DNA of 64,000 nucleotides, from contig NZ_JFKD01000013.1 in the NCBI RefSeq assembly GCF_002115725.1, positions 62,001-126,000 on the forward strand, given 5' to 3'. Shown piece by piece: positions 1 to 8,677 of this stretch. Source of the stretch: Marivita cryptomonadis. GTDB lineage: Bacteria; Pseudomonadota; Alphaproteobacteria; Rhodobacterales; Rhodobacteraceae. The position numbers were made by a program, and so were the translations under genes. The notes beneath the pieces are model-generated. The model made no database searches, was not told where the DNA came from, and saw only the letters and a list, made by a program, of their open reading frames with translations. Within the stretch, counting starts at the first letter, position 1; every line of letters starts with the position of its first letter.

Positions 1-918
1 GGTGACGAAATTTGTGGCAGAGGGCAGCGGTGACAGTCCGTTGGCCTTGGCAATTGACGCGATCCGGTCGCGTGCCTCGGCCACAAGTGCGATGACCTCA
101 TCCAGCCAGGCGGTGTCTTCATAGGCGGCCAACGCGCCGGCCTGCGAAATACGGGACATTCCGAAATGGTTGCGGACCTTGTCGAAGCTCTTGATCAACT
201 CAGGTGCGCCAATGCCATATCCAACCCGCGCACCGGCCATGCCGAAAGCTTTGGAAAAGGTGCGCATGCGGATCACACGCGGATCGTCCGCGTCGATCGT
301 CGGAGCGGTGCCGTCCGGGGCGAATTCGATATAGGCCTCGTCCAGAAGCAACAGGGTGCCATCGGGCAACGCGTCCAGCGCCTTTTCGATCTTGGCACCG
401 CTGTGCCAGCTGCCCATCGGATTGTCCGGGTTCGACAGGTAGACGATCTTTGCTTCGACCTCGGCCGCTTTGGCCATGAGCGCGTCGATGTCTTCGTGAT
501 CATTGTGGAATGGCACTTTGTGCAGCGTCCCGCCAAAGCCCACAACGTGGTAATTGAACGTTGGGTAGGCGCCGTCCGAAGTGACCACCGGGTCACCGGG
601 CGCGACCAGCAACCGCACAAGATATCCCAGTAACCCGTCGATACCTTCCCCGATGATGATGTTGTCGGGACGCACACCCATATGCTCCGAGATGGCGCGG
701 ATCAGATCGTAATTCGTGGCATCCGCGTATTGCCAGCATTGCCCTGCCGCGTCCTGCATGGCGGCAACGGCAAAGGGCGATGGGCCAAAGACGCTTTCAT
801 TCGCACCAAGCCGCGCAAGGAACGGCGCACCGCGTTGACGCTCCTGCACTTCGGGGCCGACGAACGGCACAGAGGAGGGCAGTTTGGCGATCAGGTCGGG
901 ATATCTGGGTCCAGTCAT
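1..918 (-). CDS. HisC-like PLP-dependent aminotransferase (C-terminus cut by window edge)
   Basis: Fold-type I aminotransferase related to histidinol-phosphate aminotransferase; such enzymes transfer an amino group via pyridoxal phosphate. Translation from the ATG at 918 gives 306 residues running off the window. It shows the LGANES-type N-terminus, a YLSNPDNPMG segment (PLP-phosphate/Asn region), the DEAYIEFA motif and the TFSKAFGMAGARVGYG motif with the Schiff-base lysine. The visible end, SATNFV, matches the late HisC motif, so only a short tail is missing. Whether it makes histidine or acts on another amino acid cannot be told from this fragment. The gene diverges from the Lol operon. Confidence 0.85.
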   Translation of the reverse strand, partial: MTGPRYPDLIAKLPSSVPFVGPEVQERQRGAPFLARLGANESVFGPSPFAVAAMQDAAGQCWQYADATNYDLIRAISEHMGVRPDNIIIGEGIDGLLGYLVRLLVAPGDPVVTSDGAYPTFNYHVVGFGGTLHKVPFHNDHEDIDALMAKAAEVEAKIVYLSNPDNPMGSWHSGAKIEKALDALPDGTLLLLDEAYIEFAPDGTAPTIDADDPRVIRMRTFSKAFGMAGARVGYGIGAPELIKSFDKVRNHFGMSRISQAGALAAYEDTAWLDEVIALVAEARDRIASIAKANGLSPLPSATNFVT

Positions 919-1293
919 GCCCCTGTCTATGCCAAGCGGGCGGGGTCAGAACAAGCACTGTTGAAAATCACCATGCAGAAACCTCGAGACCGCGCTCTGA
1001 ATTTTTATTGCGTCTCATGGGAGAAATCGCCGTCTGCGGCATTTGTGGCCGTTTTTCGCCGCAAGACGCAGGCGTTGGCGGGATGATGCCAGGAAAATGT
1101 ATAGATACCGTTCGCAATCTGCACGATTTAGAAGGACATTGTGGAACGCCCTACACGTCCTGCAATGTCGGGTCAGCACCTCTGACCCAATGTTTCGCGC
1201 GCGAAACAATAGGTCCAGACCGGACCTAACCCGTGCGCCTTGACCCGCCGGGGCCAAGCAGCCACTTATCGCTCAGAGCAGCAAGAGACCGAC
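919..1293. other. Divergent intergenic region between the aminotransferase and Lol genes
   Basis: This 375-base stretch holds no convincing full gene. It must carry the promoters of the two divergent flanking genes, but no clear sigma-factor motif was found. It contains a short stretch resembling the start of asparagine synthetase (separate entry). Confidence 0.5.
1017..1085 (+). pseudogene. Possible remnant of an asparagine-synthetase N-terminus
   Basis: Reading from the ATG at 1017 gives MGEIAV followed by CGICGRFSPQDAGVGGM. This closely resembles the N-terminal nucleophile segment of glutamine-dependent asparagine synthetases (Cys-Gly-Ile at the very start). The frame stays open to about 1229, but the later residues no longer look like that family. 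It may be a decayed copy or a chance match; the resemblance spans only about 17 residues. Confidence 0.25.
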
Positions 1294-2580
1294 ATGGCCC
1301 AGACACCTCCCCCCTTTGCCCCGTTCGAATGGATGATCGCGTGGCGTTACCTGCGCGCCCGCCGTGCCGAGGGCGGGGTGAGTGTGATGACATGGATCAG
1401 CCTGATCGGCATCACGCTGGCCGTCTTTGCATTGATTGCGACCTTGGCGGTGCGTTCTGGGTTTCGGGCTGAATTCGTCGATACGATCCTCGGGTCCAAC
1501 GCACATGTGACGGTTTACTATAAGCAGCAGGCCGATGAGTTTGGCCGTTCGAGCCGCACAATTCAGGACTACGAGACCTTGGCGCAATCCGTGGCCGCAG
1601 TCCCCGGCGTCACCCGCGCAGCGCCTCTGGTCAAAGGGCAGGTGATGGCCACCGCCAACAGCCGAAACGCCGGGGTCGAGGTGTTCGGCATCTCGCCAGA
1701 CGACCTTCTCACGATTCCGCGGATTGCTGATCCCGAGACCGCACGCGGTGATCTGGTGCGCTTTGGCGAAGGCATCGCCATCGGCTCGGGTGTGGCGCGG
1801 GAACTTGGTGTTTCGCTGGGCGACAAGGTCAAGCTGATCTCGCCCGACGGGGTGCGCACCGCCTTCGGGACCAGCCCGCGTGTCAAGGCCTATGAGGTGG
1901 TCTATGTCTTCACCGCCGGGCGCTACGACATTGACCGAACCCGTGTCTACATGCCCTTTGGCGAGGCGCAGCTCTACTTCAACCGCGAAGGCGTTGCGGA
2001 TGAAATCGAGGTGATGGTTGCCGATCCCGACCGGGTCGAAAGCGTGACGCTGCCGATTGTGCAGGCCGCCGGACAAAGGGCGCTTGTCTGGACATGGCAG
2101 GACGCCAGCGGCGGGTTCCTTCGCGCGTTGGAGATCGAGGACAATGTGATGTTCATCATCCTGTCGATCCTCGTTCTGATCGCAGCGATGAACATCGTGT
2201 CGGGCCTGATCATGCTGGTCAAGAACAAGGGCCGTGACATCGGCATCCTGCGCACCATGGGCCTGACCGAAGGCGCCGTGCTGCGGGTGTTCTTCATTTG
2301 TGGTGCGTTCACCGGCATCTTGGGCACTGTCGCCGGGGTGATCCTTGGCTGTCTCTTCGCGCTTTATATCGACCCGATCTTTTCGTTTGTGAACTATGTG
2401 GCAGGCGGCGGGGTCTGGGATCCGGCGGTGCGCGGGATTTACGAATTGCCCGCGCAATTGCGCCTGCCGGATGTGCTCAGCGCGGTAGCCCTGTCATTGG
2501 GCCTCAGTTTTATCGTGACGATCTTTCCCGCCCGTCGCGCCGCGCGGATGAACCCGGTCGAGGCGTTGCGCTATGAATGA
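1294..2580 (+). CDS. Lipoprotein-releasing ABC transporter permease (LolC/LolE family)
   Basis: Inner-membrane permease that, with LolD, extracts outer-membrane lipoproteins and passes them to LolA. The 428-residue product has the family architecture: one membrane helix near residues 30-52, a large periplasmic domain, then three C-terminal helices, ending in the typical [18 protein letters not shown] tail. The ATG at 1294 is preferred over upstream in-frame starts because it gives the normal [11 protein letters not shown]-terminus. It overlaps lolD by 8 bases, so the two are translationally coupled. Only one permease gene is present, which could mean a LolF-like homodimer or a second gene elsewhere. 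Confidence 0.9.
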   Translation: MAQTPPPFAPFEWMIAWRYLRARRAEGGVSVMTWISLIGITLAVFALIATLAVRSGFRAEFVDTILGSNAHVTVYYKQQADEFGRSSRTIQDYETLAQSVAAVPGVTRAAPLVKGQVMATANSRNAGVEVFGISPDDLLTIPRIADPETARGDLVRFGEGIAIGSGVARELGVSLGDKVKLISPDGVRTAFGTSPRVKAYEVVYVFTAGRYDIDRTRVYMPFGEAQLYFNREGVADEIEVMVADPDRVESVTLPIVQAAGQRALVWTWQDASGGFLRALEIEDNVMFIILSILVLIAAMNIVSGLIMLVKNKGRDIGILRTMGLTEGAVLRVFFICGAFTGILGTVAGVILGCLFALYIDPIFSFVNYVAGGGVWDPAVRGIYELPAQLRLPDVLSAVALSLGLSFIVTIFPARRAARMNPVEALRYE

Positions 2581-3256
2581 TGTTGCGCTGCGATTGACCG
2601 GGGTCACCAAGACCTACAACGCGGGTAGCCCGGCAGCGGTCGAGGTGCTGCGCGGGGTGGATGTGTCGCTTGCCAAGGGCGAGATCGTGGCGCTGGTGGC
2701 ACCGTCGGGTGCGGGAAAATCGACGTTGTTGCATATCGCCGGTCTGCTGGACACACCCGATGACGGCACAGTTGAAATCGCTGGGACGGATCTAACCGGT
2801 GCGCCCGATCGCAGGCGCACTTTGGTGCGGCGGGACGAGGTGGGGTTTGTCTACCAGTTCCATCACCTTCTTCCCGAATTCAGCGCGCAAGAGAACATTG
2901 TCCTGCCACAGCTGGCCGCCGGAATTGCGCGCAGCGATGCAGATGCGCGCGCGCGTGAATTGCTTGAGATTGTGGGCATTGGCACGCGAGCGCATCATCG
3001 GCCGGCAGCCCTGTCTGGCGGCGAACAGCAACGCGTCGCGTTCTGCAGGGCTTTGGCCAATCGGCCCTCGGTGCTCTTGGCGGATGAGCCGACAGGAAAT
3101 CTTGATCCGGCGACATCCGATACGGTGTTCGACGCGTTGATGGCGCTGGTTCGGGAAACAGGTCTGTCTGCGTTGATCGCAACGCATAACATGGACCTTG
3201 CAGCGCGCATGGACCGCCGCATTCGGTTGGATCAGGGCAAACTGACCGCCCTGTAA
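2573..3256 (+). CDS. lolD: Lipoprotein-releasing system ATP-binding protein LolD
   Basis: Cytoplasmic ATPase of the lipoprotein-release transporter. The 227 residues include a Walker A loop (APSGAGKST, with Ala in place of the usual first Gly), a Q-loop in the [12 protein letters not shown] segment typical of the MacB/LolD family, the [15 protein letters not shown] signature and a Walker B ending [11 protein letters not shown], which is diagnostic for this subfamily. The H-loop is in ATHN near the C-terminus. The start overlaps the stop of the permease gene. Length is normal for LolD. Confidence 0.93.
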   Translation: MNDVALRLTGVTKTYNAGSPAAVEVLRGVDVSLAKGEIVALVAPSGAGKSTLLHIAGLLDTPDDGTVEIAGTDLTGAPDRRRTLVRRDEVGFVYQFHHLLPEFSAQENIVLPQLAAGIARSDADARARELLEIVGIGTRAHHRPAALSGGEQQRVAFCRALANRPSVLLADEPTGNLDPATSDTVFDALMALVRETGLSALIATHNMDLAARMDRRIRLDQGKLTAL

Positions 3257-3354
3257 CACCGCCACGAGAGGGTGACATAACTCTCACGCGAACGTTTGAT
3301 GCCAGTGATCGCACCGGGCTGTTAGACCAGAGGCAACCACGAAAGGGTGTGCCC

Positions 3355-3996
3355 ATGTTCCGTTTGCTTACCGCTGCTGCTGTCTGTCTTTCCGCGTTGC
3401 CTGCCATGGCCGCGCCTGTGTCTTTTGACGGATCGTGGAAAACTCAGAAGTTCTCGCTTTTCTCGTCCAACACATACGGGTTCAACGGCAGCTCTGTGAG
3501 TGTCGCTTCGAACGGTTCGGTATCGCTGGCGTATCGTCCGCTGCCGGAAAGCTATTGGGAGGCGTCGACGGCCAAATGGTCGTGGAGCGTGCAAGAAGGT
3601 GTGCCTGCCACCGACTTACGCAAGAAGGGCGGCGATGACCGCAATCTGGCGCTCTATTTCGTATTCCTGCCGGATGCCGAAGCACAGGCCCTCAAGGGGG
3701 CCAGTGTGCGCCAATTGCTGACCAATGATGCCGCACGGGTGCTGGTTTATGTCTGGGGCGGGGCGCACAACAGAGGGGCAGTGTTAAGCAGCCCCTATCT
3801 TGGCAATCGGGGCAAGACGATCGTGTTGCGCGGGTCGGGCACCGGCAGCGCAAATGAAAGCGTCAACCTGTCCCGCGATTATGCCAACGCCTTTGGGGGC
3901 GGTGATGCTGCGCTTGTGGGCTTGGCGCTGTCCGGTGACAGTGACGATACCGACACCCGCATTCGAGCGTCGATCAGCAGCCTGACGGTTAACTGA
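3355..3996 (+). CDS. Exported DUF3047-family protein
   Basis: Predicted periplasmic protein of unknown function, 213 residues. It starts with a clear Sec signal (MFRLLTAAAVCLSALPAMAA, cleavage after AMA). The mature part carries WSWSVQEG, PATDLRKKGGDDRNLALYFVF and a VYVWGG segment typical of DUF3047 proteins. The ATG at 3355 is chosen over the GTG at 3349 because the AAAGGG ribosome site lies about 7 bases before it. The gene stands alone between lolD and a convergent transporter gene. Confidence 0.8.
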   Translation: MFRLLTAAAVCLSALPAMAAPVSFDGSWKTQKFSLFSSNTYGFNGSSVSVASNGSVSLAYRPLPESYWEASTAKWSWSVQEGVPATDLRKKGGDDRNLALYFVFLPDAEAQALKGASVRQLLTNDAARVLVYVWGGAHNRGAVLSSPYLGNRGKTIVLRGSGTGSANESVNLSRDYANAFGGGDAALVGLALSGDSDDTDTRIRASISSLTVN

Positions 3997-4003
3997 CCTC
4001 TGC

Positions 4004-4438
4004 TCAGGCGCGTTGGGTGATCCAGACGCCAAATGCCATGACAGCGATCCCGGTGGCGCGGGTGAGGTTCAGCGGACTGACCCGTGCACCGAAAAGACCG
4101 AAATGGTCGATCAACGCGGCTGAGATAAGCTGGCCCAACAGCACGAAGAACACCGCATTCCCAACACCGAAATGCGGTGCGATATAGGTGATCGACAATA
4201 CGTAAAACGCCACGAATAACCCGCCCAACAGCAGATGCCGGGGGGCAAGCGGCACATTGACCAGCGCCCGTGGGCCGGTGATCAGCGTGGCCGCGGTGGC
4301 AGCCAGAAGAGCCACGCAGAAAAGCACCATCGCCGCAGCTGCGGGGGATCCGATCCTCACCCCCAAAGCGGCATTCAGCGCGGCCAGAAGTGGGATGCCG
4401 ATCCCGGCGGCCAGCATGGTGAGGGCGTAGATCGGCAT
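4004..4438 (-). CDS. Small DMT-superfamily transporter, YdcZ (DUF606) type
   Basis: Inner-membrane protein of 144 residues with about five hydrophobic helices, resembling the half-size YdcZ/DUF606 branch of the drug/metabolite transporter superfamily. Visible features are an alanine/glycine-rich first helix, a PRALVNVPLAPRHLLLGG loop and the GVGNAVFFVLLGQLISAALIDHFGLFG segment typical of the family. The ATG at 4438 is used. Half-size members often work as pairs, but no partner gene is adjacent. The substrate is unknown. It ends 8 bases from the DUF3047 gene in convergent orientation. Confidence 0.75.
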   Translation of the reverse strand: MPIYALTMLAAGIGIPLLAALNAALGVRIGSPAAAAMVLFCVALLAATAATLITGPRALVNVPLAPRHLLLGGLFVAFYVLSITYIAPHFGVGNAVFFVLLGQLISAALIDHFGLFGARVSPLNLTRATGIAVMAFGVWITQRA

Positions 4439-4584
4439 GGGCGGTCTCCGTGTGTCGCGATTCCGGTGCAGACTGCGCCGGGGTCCGCCGATTGTCACTC
4501 ACCTTTGCACAGATGCACTGGGCAGATGGTTGCGTGAACGGTCAAAGACAGGCACTCTGAGCACAATCGAGCAAGGAGGCCGAA

Positions 4585-5007
4585 ATGCGCCCAACCCTCA
4601 TCAGTCTGACATTGGGAAGCTGTGCGGCAGCGCTTGTCGCCGCCTGCACGCCGGAGGAAATGCCCGCCGCCAGCGATGGCCGCGCGTTGTTCATGGAAAA
4701 CTGCGCAGTGTGTCACGGGGTAGACGCCAAAGGCGATGGCCCGATGGCACGCGCGATGGCCAAAGCGCCGCCGGATCTGACGCTGCTTTCGGTGCGAAAC
4801 GGCGGCACGTTCCCATCGGTCAAGGTGCTGTCGACCATCGACGGGTACACCAAAACAACGCTTTCCGGGCCGGACATGCCAGAATTCGGGGCGTTGCTTG
4901 AGGGGGATTTGGTGCCACTGGACACGGGTGATGGCGTTCTTACGCCGACCCCGCGCAAGCTGGTCGCGCTGCTGGAATATATCGAGAGCGTTCAGGCCGC
5001 GCGGTGA
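4585..5007 (+). CDS. Lipoprotein c-type cytochrome
   Basis: Small class I cytochrome c, 140 residues, likely anchored on the periplasmic side. The N-terminus has a lipobox (ALVAAC, acylated Cys near residue 21). One heme-binding CAVCH motif lies near residue 47, and GPDMPEFG supplies the distal methionine. An AAGGAGG ribosome site lies about 6 bases upstream of the ATG. No oxidase or dehydrogenase lies alongside, so its redox partner is unknown. Confidence 0.85.
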   Translation: MRPTLISLTLGSCAAALVAACTPEEMPAASDGRALFMENCAVCHGVDAKGDGPMARAMAKAPPDLTLLSVRNGGTFPSVKVLSTIDGYTKTTLSGPDMPEFGALLEGDLVPLDTGDGVLTPTPRKLVALLEYIESVQAAR

Positions 5008-5025
5008 GCCGGCTGCGTGCCATTG

Positions 5026-5052
5026 AAAAAGCCCCGCCAGTCAGCGGGGCTT
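5026..5052 (-). terminator. Intrinsic terminator for the 5.1-5.8 kb minus-strand operon
   Basis: AAGCCCCGC and GCGGGGCTT form a 9-bp GC-rich stem around a 6-base loop. On the minus strand the stem is followed by a run of T. It lies just past the stop of the PLDc_N-like gene. On the plus strand it could also stop readthrough from the cytochrome gene. Confidence 0.8.
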
Positions 5053-5059
5053 GATAGCG

Positions 5060-5254
5060 TCAGGCGCGCGCCGAGTCGGAGCGAGGCCCGGCGATCAGCC
5101 AGATGATAAACCCCAGCAGCGGCAGGATCAGCACCAGCAAACACCACAGCACCTTTGATCCGGTGGAGTTGTGCGACCCGATGATCGACACAAACGCCCA
5201 GATATTGAGAACAAGGAGGATCAAGCCTCCAATGCCAGTGATTTCGATACCCAT
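5060..5254 (-). CDS. Small PLDc_N-type membrane protein
   Basis: A 64-residue inner-membrane protein with two hydrophobic helices (about residues 8-25 and 33-55) joined by a GSHNSTGSKVLWCLLVLILPLLGFIIWLI-type region, the pattern of the phospholipase D nuclease N-terminal domain found as a stand-alone protein. No catalytic domain is attached. The ATG at 5254 is preceded by AAGGAG at ideal spacing. It is the last gene before a terminator, downstream of two small genes behind an EcfG-type promoter. Role unknown, likely envelope stress. Confidence 0.75.
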   Translation of the reverse strand: MGIEITGIGGLILLVLNIWAFVSIIGSHNSTGSKVLWCLLVLILPLLGFIIWLIAGPRSDSARA

Positions 5255-5335
5255 AAGTTTCTCCTTGATGCGCCTCATGCGGCGCTGGCTTTGCTTTCCA
5301 GAGATTCACCATCTGCGCAGGTCAAACACGCAGGA

Positions 5336-5599
5336 TCAGCGGTCCCGGAGGGCGGCGATAAGCTCGGCCTTGGTCATGTCGGACCTGCCTTCGATCTCGA
5401 GCTCTTGCGCGCGGTCGTACAAATCGTCTTTGGTCCAGTCTTCATAGCTGGACGCTTTGCCACCTGTCTTGGAAGGTGACTGGTCGGGGTTCGCCTGCGC
5501 GTTGGCGATGCGCGCGGCGGCTTCCTTGCTGTGGCCGTCTTCGCGCAGCGCTTCGTAAGTTTCGTCATTCTTGATAGACGATCCGTGGTCTTTGACCAT
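5336..5599 (-). CDS. Rho-N-domain-like small stress protein
   Basis: An 87-residue soluble, charged protein. The N-terminal part (KDHGSSIKNDETYEALREDGHSKEAAARIANA) matches a conserved family of small bacterial proteins. The C-terminal part (WTKDDLYDRAQELEIEGRSDMTKAELIAALR) is a SAP/Rho-termination-factor N-terminal helical motif that can bind nucleic acid. It follows the 62-residue membrane protein gene after 5 bases and so shares its EcfG-type promoter. The precise function is not known. Confidence 0.75.
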   Translation of the reverse strand: MVKDHGSSIKNDETYEALREDGHSKEAAARIANAQANPDQSPSKTGGKASSYEDWTKDDLYDRAQELEIEGRSDMTKAELIAALRDR

Positions 5600-5604
5600 G
5601 ACGC

Positions 5605-5793
5605 TTACCCGTCCGTTGTTGCCGCTGCGGCGGGTGCGGATGTGTCTTCACCCGGCTCATTGCCTTGGGCTGCCAGGTTGGCAAGATAGGCCAGGAACAG
5701 CACGACTGCGAAAACACCTGCCGCGATAATGCCCCAGATGGCCGGGCGATGGCGTTTCGATTGCTTTTCGATATTCGTGGATGGAGCGGACAT
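5605..5793 (-). CDS. Small single-pass membrane protein, first gene of an EcfG-promoted operon
   Basis: A 62-residue protein of unknown family. A basic N-terminus (KQSKRHRP) is followed by one membrane helix (about residues 18-42), then a short acidic, Ala/Thr-rich tail, probably periplasmic. It stands first in a three-gene run and has a GGAAC-N17-CGTT promoter about 35 bases upstream of its ATG. The promoter context supports it being a real gene and suggests a general-stress role. Confidence 0.65.
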   Translation of the reverse strand: MSAPSTNIEKQSKRHRPAIWGIIAAGVFAVVLFLAYLANLAAQGNEPGEDTSAPAAAATTDG

Positions 5794-5827
5794 GACGTAC
5801 CTCTCTGAATGTGACGTTCAGTGTCTC

Positions 5828-5853
5828 AACGCCACTCCGGGGCGGGCGGTTCC
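5828..5853 (-). promoter_or_regulatory. EcfG-type promoter for the 5.1-5.8 kb operon
   Basis: On the minus strand GGAAC (5853-5849) and CGTT (5831-5828) are separated by 17 bases, the consensus of alphaproteobacterial EcfG sigma factors. It lies 35 bases upstream of the ATG at 5793. Confidence 0.75.
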
Positions 5854-5965
5854 GTCGGGATGCCAGGATTCCCGCGCTCTGGGGGATTTCCTGTGCGTGC
5901 CAAGGGGGGACTGCCTTCAGGTCATCCCGTGCCCCCCCACCGCCGCTGCAGGCAATGGCCGAGCA

Positions 5966-6679
5966 TCAGGCCAGGTCTTGGCGCATGGCGTGGGTTTGGC
6001 TGCGGTCGGCGCGATAGGCGCGGGCCGCGCTCACGAGTGCGCGGAAGATGGCGCGTTGGCGGTGGGCGTAGAACAGGTGTTCCGGGTGCCATTGCACACC
6101 AAGTGCAAACGGGTCGCGTATTCTTTCGATGGCCTGAACCATGCCACCTGTATCACGAGCGGACACGCGCAACCCTTGGCCAAGCCGATCCACTGACTGG
6201 CTGTGCAAAGCATTGACTTGCATGGGTTTTTCGCCGCTGATCAGCGACAGGTGGGTGTCACTCTCAACACAGACCTCGCGCTTGGGCAGGATCGTGGTGA
6301 TCTTGCGGTCGGCACCATAGGTTGTCCAAGCGTCCTGATCCAACGTCCCTCCAAGGGCGACGTTCAGCATCTGTGATCCCCGGCAGATACCCAGCACCGG
6401 GATATTGCGCTCCAGTGCCGCTTCGGCAAGGCAACGCTCCAGTTCGTCGCGCTCGGGGTCGAGTTTGGCCGAAATGCCAAGCTTGCCACCATACATTTCG
6501 GGGCCGATGTCATCGCCGCCGCCGATGATCAGCCCGTCCACATGTTCAAGGTCGACAATCCGGCCCACGCCCCACCGCAGGCCGCGCCCGCCGGTGATCC
6601 AGAGGTTCAGATTGATCAGGGGGTACACCCGCCAGCCGGTGCGGGCCGAGGTGGTCACGGCAATCAGTGGGCGACTCAT
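5966..6679 (-). CDS. Class I glutamine amidotransferase-like gamma-glutamyl hydrolase (PuuD-like)
   Basis: A 237-residue peptidase C26-type protein that would cleave gamma-glutamyl amide bonds. It has the GGGDDIGP segment typical of the gamma-glutamyl-GABA hydrolase branch, the nucleophile elbow GICRGSQ with Cys99, and the WHPEH catalytic His-Glu near residue 197. Its start overlaps the stop of the amidoligase gene by 4 bases, so the two are translationally coupled. Amidoligases paired with such amidotransferases have been described by comparative genomics as peptide or cell-wall modifying pairs. Here the pair is the tail of a run headed by an EcfG promoter. Polyamine catabolism is an alternative reading but no other puu gene is present. 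Confidence 0.85.
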   Translation of the reverse strand: MSRPLIAVTTSARTGWRVYPLINLNLWITGGRGLRWGVGRIVDLEHVDGLIIGGGDDIGPEMYGGKLGISAKLDPERDELERCLAEAALERNIPVLGICRGSQMLNVALGGTLDQDAWTTYGADRKITTILPKREVCVESDTHLSLISGEKPMQVNALHSQSVDRLGQGLRVSARDTGGMVQAIERIRDPFALGVQWHPEHLFYAHRQRAIFRALVSAARAYRADRSQTHAMRQDLA

Positions 6680-7647
6680 AAATCGGCCTTTGCGTCGTGA
6701 TCCTGAAGCAGCGTGTCGATGGTTTTGACCCAGACGGATTTTCGCTCAAACCACGCAGCGTCATGTGTTTTCCATGCATCGCGCAGCGCCGCCAGCAGGG
6801 TGTCATTGGCGGCCACGAGTTCGACCTGCCGCCACAACTGCCAGGGCTGGCGCAGGGACCAATCCGCCTCGTCGATGCGGCTGTCGGGCAGGCGGAAGTG
6901 AAAGGTGGGGCGCGCGGCGGTTTTGTCGTCGATGTCATAGCATTCGGCGAACAGATCCGGCTCGGCATGTTTGAAGAGTGGCAGCAGATCAAGGCTGAGG
7001 TTGCGACTCTGAATGTGCTCGGCGGCCATGCGCATGAGGTTGGCAAGGCTGTTATAATCGTTGTTCGCCAGATCCGAGATCAACCCCTGTGGCCATGCTC
7101 CGATGAACGGCATCATGCGTCGGGTCGTATCGACCTGTTCCTTGTCGCGCAGCCAAGGTTCAAGCAGCGCGTAAGCGGTGATCGTGTCAAGTGTGAAGCG
7201 GTGATCGGGGGCCACCACTTCGGGGTTCACATGTACGCCGAACCCCAACAGTACACCGCTGCGCGATCCCATCGCCCCGATGCGGCGCAGGCCGGCGCAG
7301 ATCGTGTTGAACTCTTCCAATTGCGTGCGGCTGAGCGGAGGCGTCACCACCTCGACCGGGATCAGCCCGCGAAATGCGTCCAGCCCTTCTTTGAGAAACG
7401 GCAGGTCGTCGCGTTTGCGCAGCGTGATGTCCAGTTCCACCTCGATGTCACCAAAGCGGGTGTCGGACACAGTGACGCTGTGATCGCCGCCATCCACCAA
7501 GGAGCCGCCGAAGTCCTTTGCGATAAGAGCGCCGGTCTCGTGCTCGGTTGGACCGGCGAATTCGATCTCGATCCCACAAAGGCGCTCATTGCCGTCTGCG
7601 GTCTGTTCCATCGGCAGGGCGGGGAAGGTCGGTTTGGTCTGGATCAT
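6676..7647 (-). CDS. Amidoligase-family enzyme
   Basis: Predicted ATP-dependent carboxylate-amine ligase, 323 residues, of the putative amidoligase family (COOH-NH2 ligase fold shared with glutamine synthetase). Supporting motifs are RLCGIEIEFAGPTEHETG near residue 20, with the metal-binding IEIEF strand, VELDITLRK, a GFGVHVNPEV segment with a conserved histidine, and YALLEPWLR. The ATG at 7647 is chosen because the open frame upstream overlaps the transporter gene. The start is 1 base from that gene's stop, and the end overlaps the amidotransferase gene. The product of the reaction is unknown; in related systems a small peptide or amide is proposed. Confidence 0.8.
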   Translation of the reverse strand: MIQTKPTFPALPMEQTADGNERLCGIEIEFAGPTEHETGALIAKDFGGSLVDGGDHSVTVSDTRFGDIEVELDITLRKRDDLPFLKEGLDAFRGLIPVEVVTPPLSRTQLEEFNTICAGLRRIGAMGSRSGVLLGFGVHVNPEVVAPDHRFTLDTITAYALLEPWLRDKEQVDTTRRMMPFIGAWPQGLISDLANNDYNSLANLMRMAAEHIQSRNLSLDLLPLFKHAEPDLFAECYDIDDKTAARPTFHFRLPDSRIDEADWSLRQPWQLWRQVELVAANDTLLAALRDAWKTHDAAWFERKSVWVKTIDTLLQDHDAKADL

Positions 7648-7648
7648 A

Positions 7649-8677
7649 TCACGCCTGTGTTGGTGCAAGGTCTGCGTCGGTCGCCGGGTCGGGCTGAGGT
7701 TGGTGCGCCATGAACGCCGTCGCCCAAACCAGAAGAGGCAGCGACACGATGCCTCCGATCGGTCCCCAGAGCCATAGGCCGAAGAGGATCGCAAGAAAGA
7801 CAACAAGCGGGTTCAACTGAAGGCGTTGGCCGACAAGGGTCGGGGTCACGAACTGTGCTTCGGTCATATTCAGCATGAGATAGGCCAAAGCGGGCAGCAG
7901 CGCGTAAGCCCCGTTGAATTCGGTGAACCCAACAACCGCAAGTGCCACCAGCAACATGACGGGGCCAAGATATAGAACGAAGTTGAGGATAAAGGCGGCA
8001 GCCCCCCAGAGGATGGGGTTCGGCACGCCGATCACCGTCATCGCGGCAAAGACCGCAGCACCAAGGCCCGCGTTGATGGCGGCCACGGTCACGAAATAGT
8101 GCGATACGGCCTTGTCGGCTTGCCGCAGCGAGGCTGCCTTGCCTTTGACCGTGGCGTAGATTTCGTTCTGCGTCAGCGTGAAGAAAAAGAACGTGCCTGC
8201 AAAGGTCAGCAATTGCGCGGCAAAGTTCGGCGCCATCGACAGGGCGTCCAGCAAGCTTGGCATCGCGGCCTCAACTTCCTTGCCGTCTTCTGCGAGGCTT
8301 TGCTCAAGTTCGATCTGTACAGATTCAAGTCCGCGAATGGCGCGGCTGGCGTCGATCACCCACCAGCGAATTTCGTCTTCGATGCGGGGCACCTGTCCGA
8401 TCAGGTCCATCACGATGGGGCCAAGGCCCGCGATCAGCAAAACGGTCGCAGCGCCGACAAACAAAAGGCTGATGCTTGCGCTGACGGCACGGGGAATGCC
8501 CAAACGGGCCAGCAGGCGCATGCCGGGGGCGGCCACGATGCCCACGATCAGTCCAAGCGTGACCGGCGCCAGCAAGCCCTTGGCCAGCTTCATCGCGGTC
8601 ACCACCACCACCATCGCCACCAGAACGATACAGATTGTCTGGAGGCGGGTGCGAAGTTCGGTATGTGCCAGCATCAT
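7649..8677 (-). CDS. AI-2E family transporter (PerM/YdiK type)
   Basis: Integral membrane protein of 342 residues with about seven or eight helices. It shows a paired-helix N-terminus, a long amphipathic middle segment (residues about 85-160) and the C-terminal GPVMLLVALAVVGF and NPLVVFLAILFGLWLWGPIGGIVSLPLL segments characteristic of the family. Despite the name, most members do not carry AI-2; some exchange Na+ for H+. It overlaps the upstream gene by 4 bases and nearly abuts the amidoligase gene, so it belongs to the same transcription unit. Confidence 0.88.
   Translation of the reverse strand: MMLAHTELRTRLQTICIVLVAMVVVVTAMKLAKGLLAPVTLGLIVGIVAAPGMRLLARLGIPRAVSASISLLFVGAATVLLIAGLGPIVMDLIGQVPRIEDEIRWWVIDASRAIRGLESVQIELEQSLAEDGKEVEAAMPSLLDALSMAPNFAAQLLTFAGTFFFFTLTQNEIYATVKGKAASLRQADKAVSHYFVTVAAINAGLGAAVFAAMTVIGVPNPILWGAAAFILNFVLYLGPVMLLVALAVVGFTEFNGAYALLPALAYLMLNMTEAQFVTPTLVGQRLQLNPLVVFLAILFGLWLWGPIGGIVSLPLLVWATAFMAHQPQPDPATDADLAPTQA

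Noticed and set aside
1273..2457. A 394-codon minus-strand frame opposite the Lol permease
   Set aside because: Antisense to a well supported membrane protein gene; composition dominated by His, Asp, Arg and Gln.
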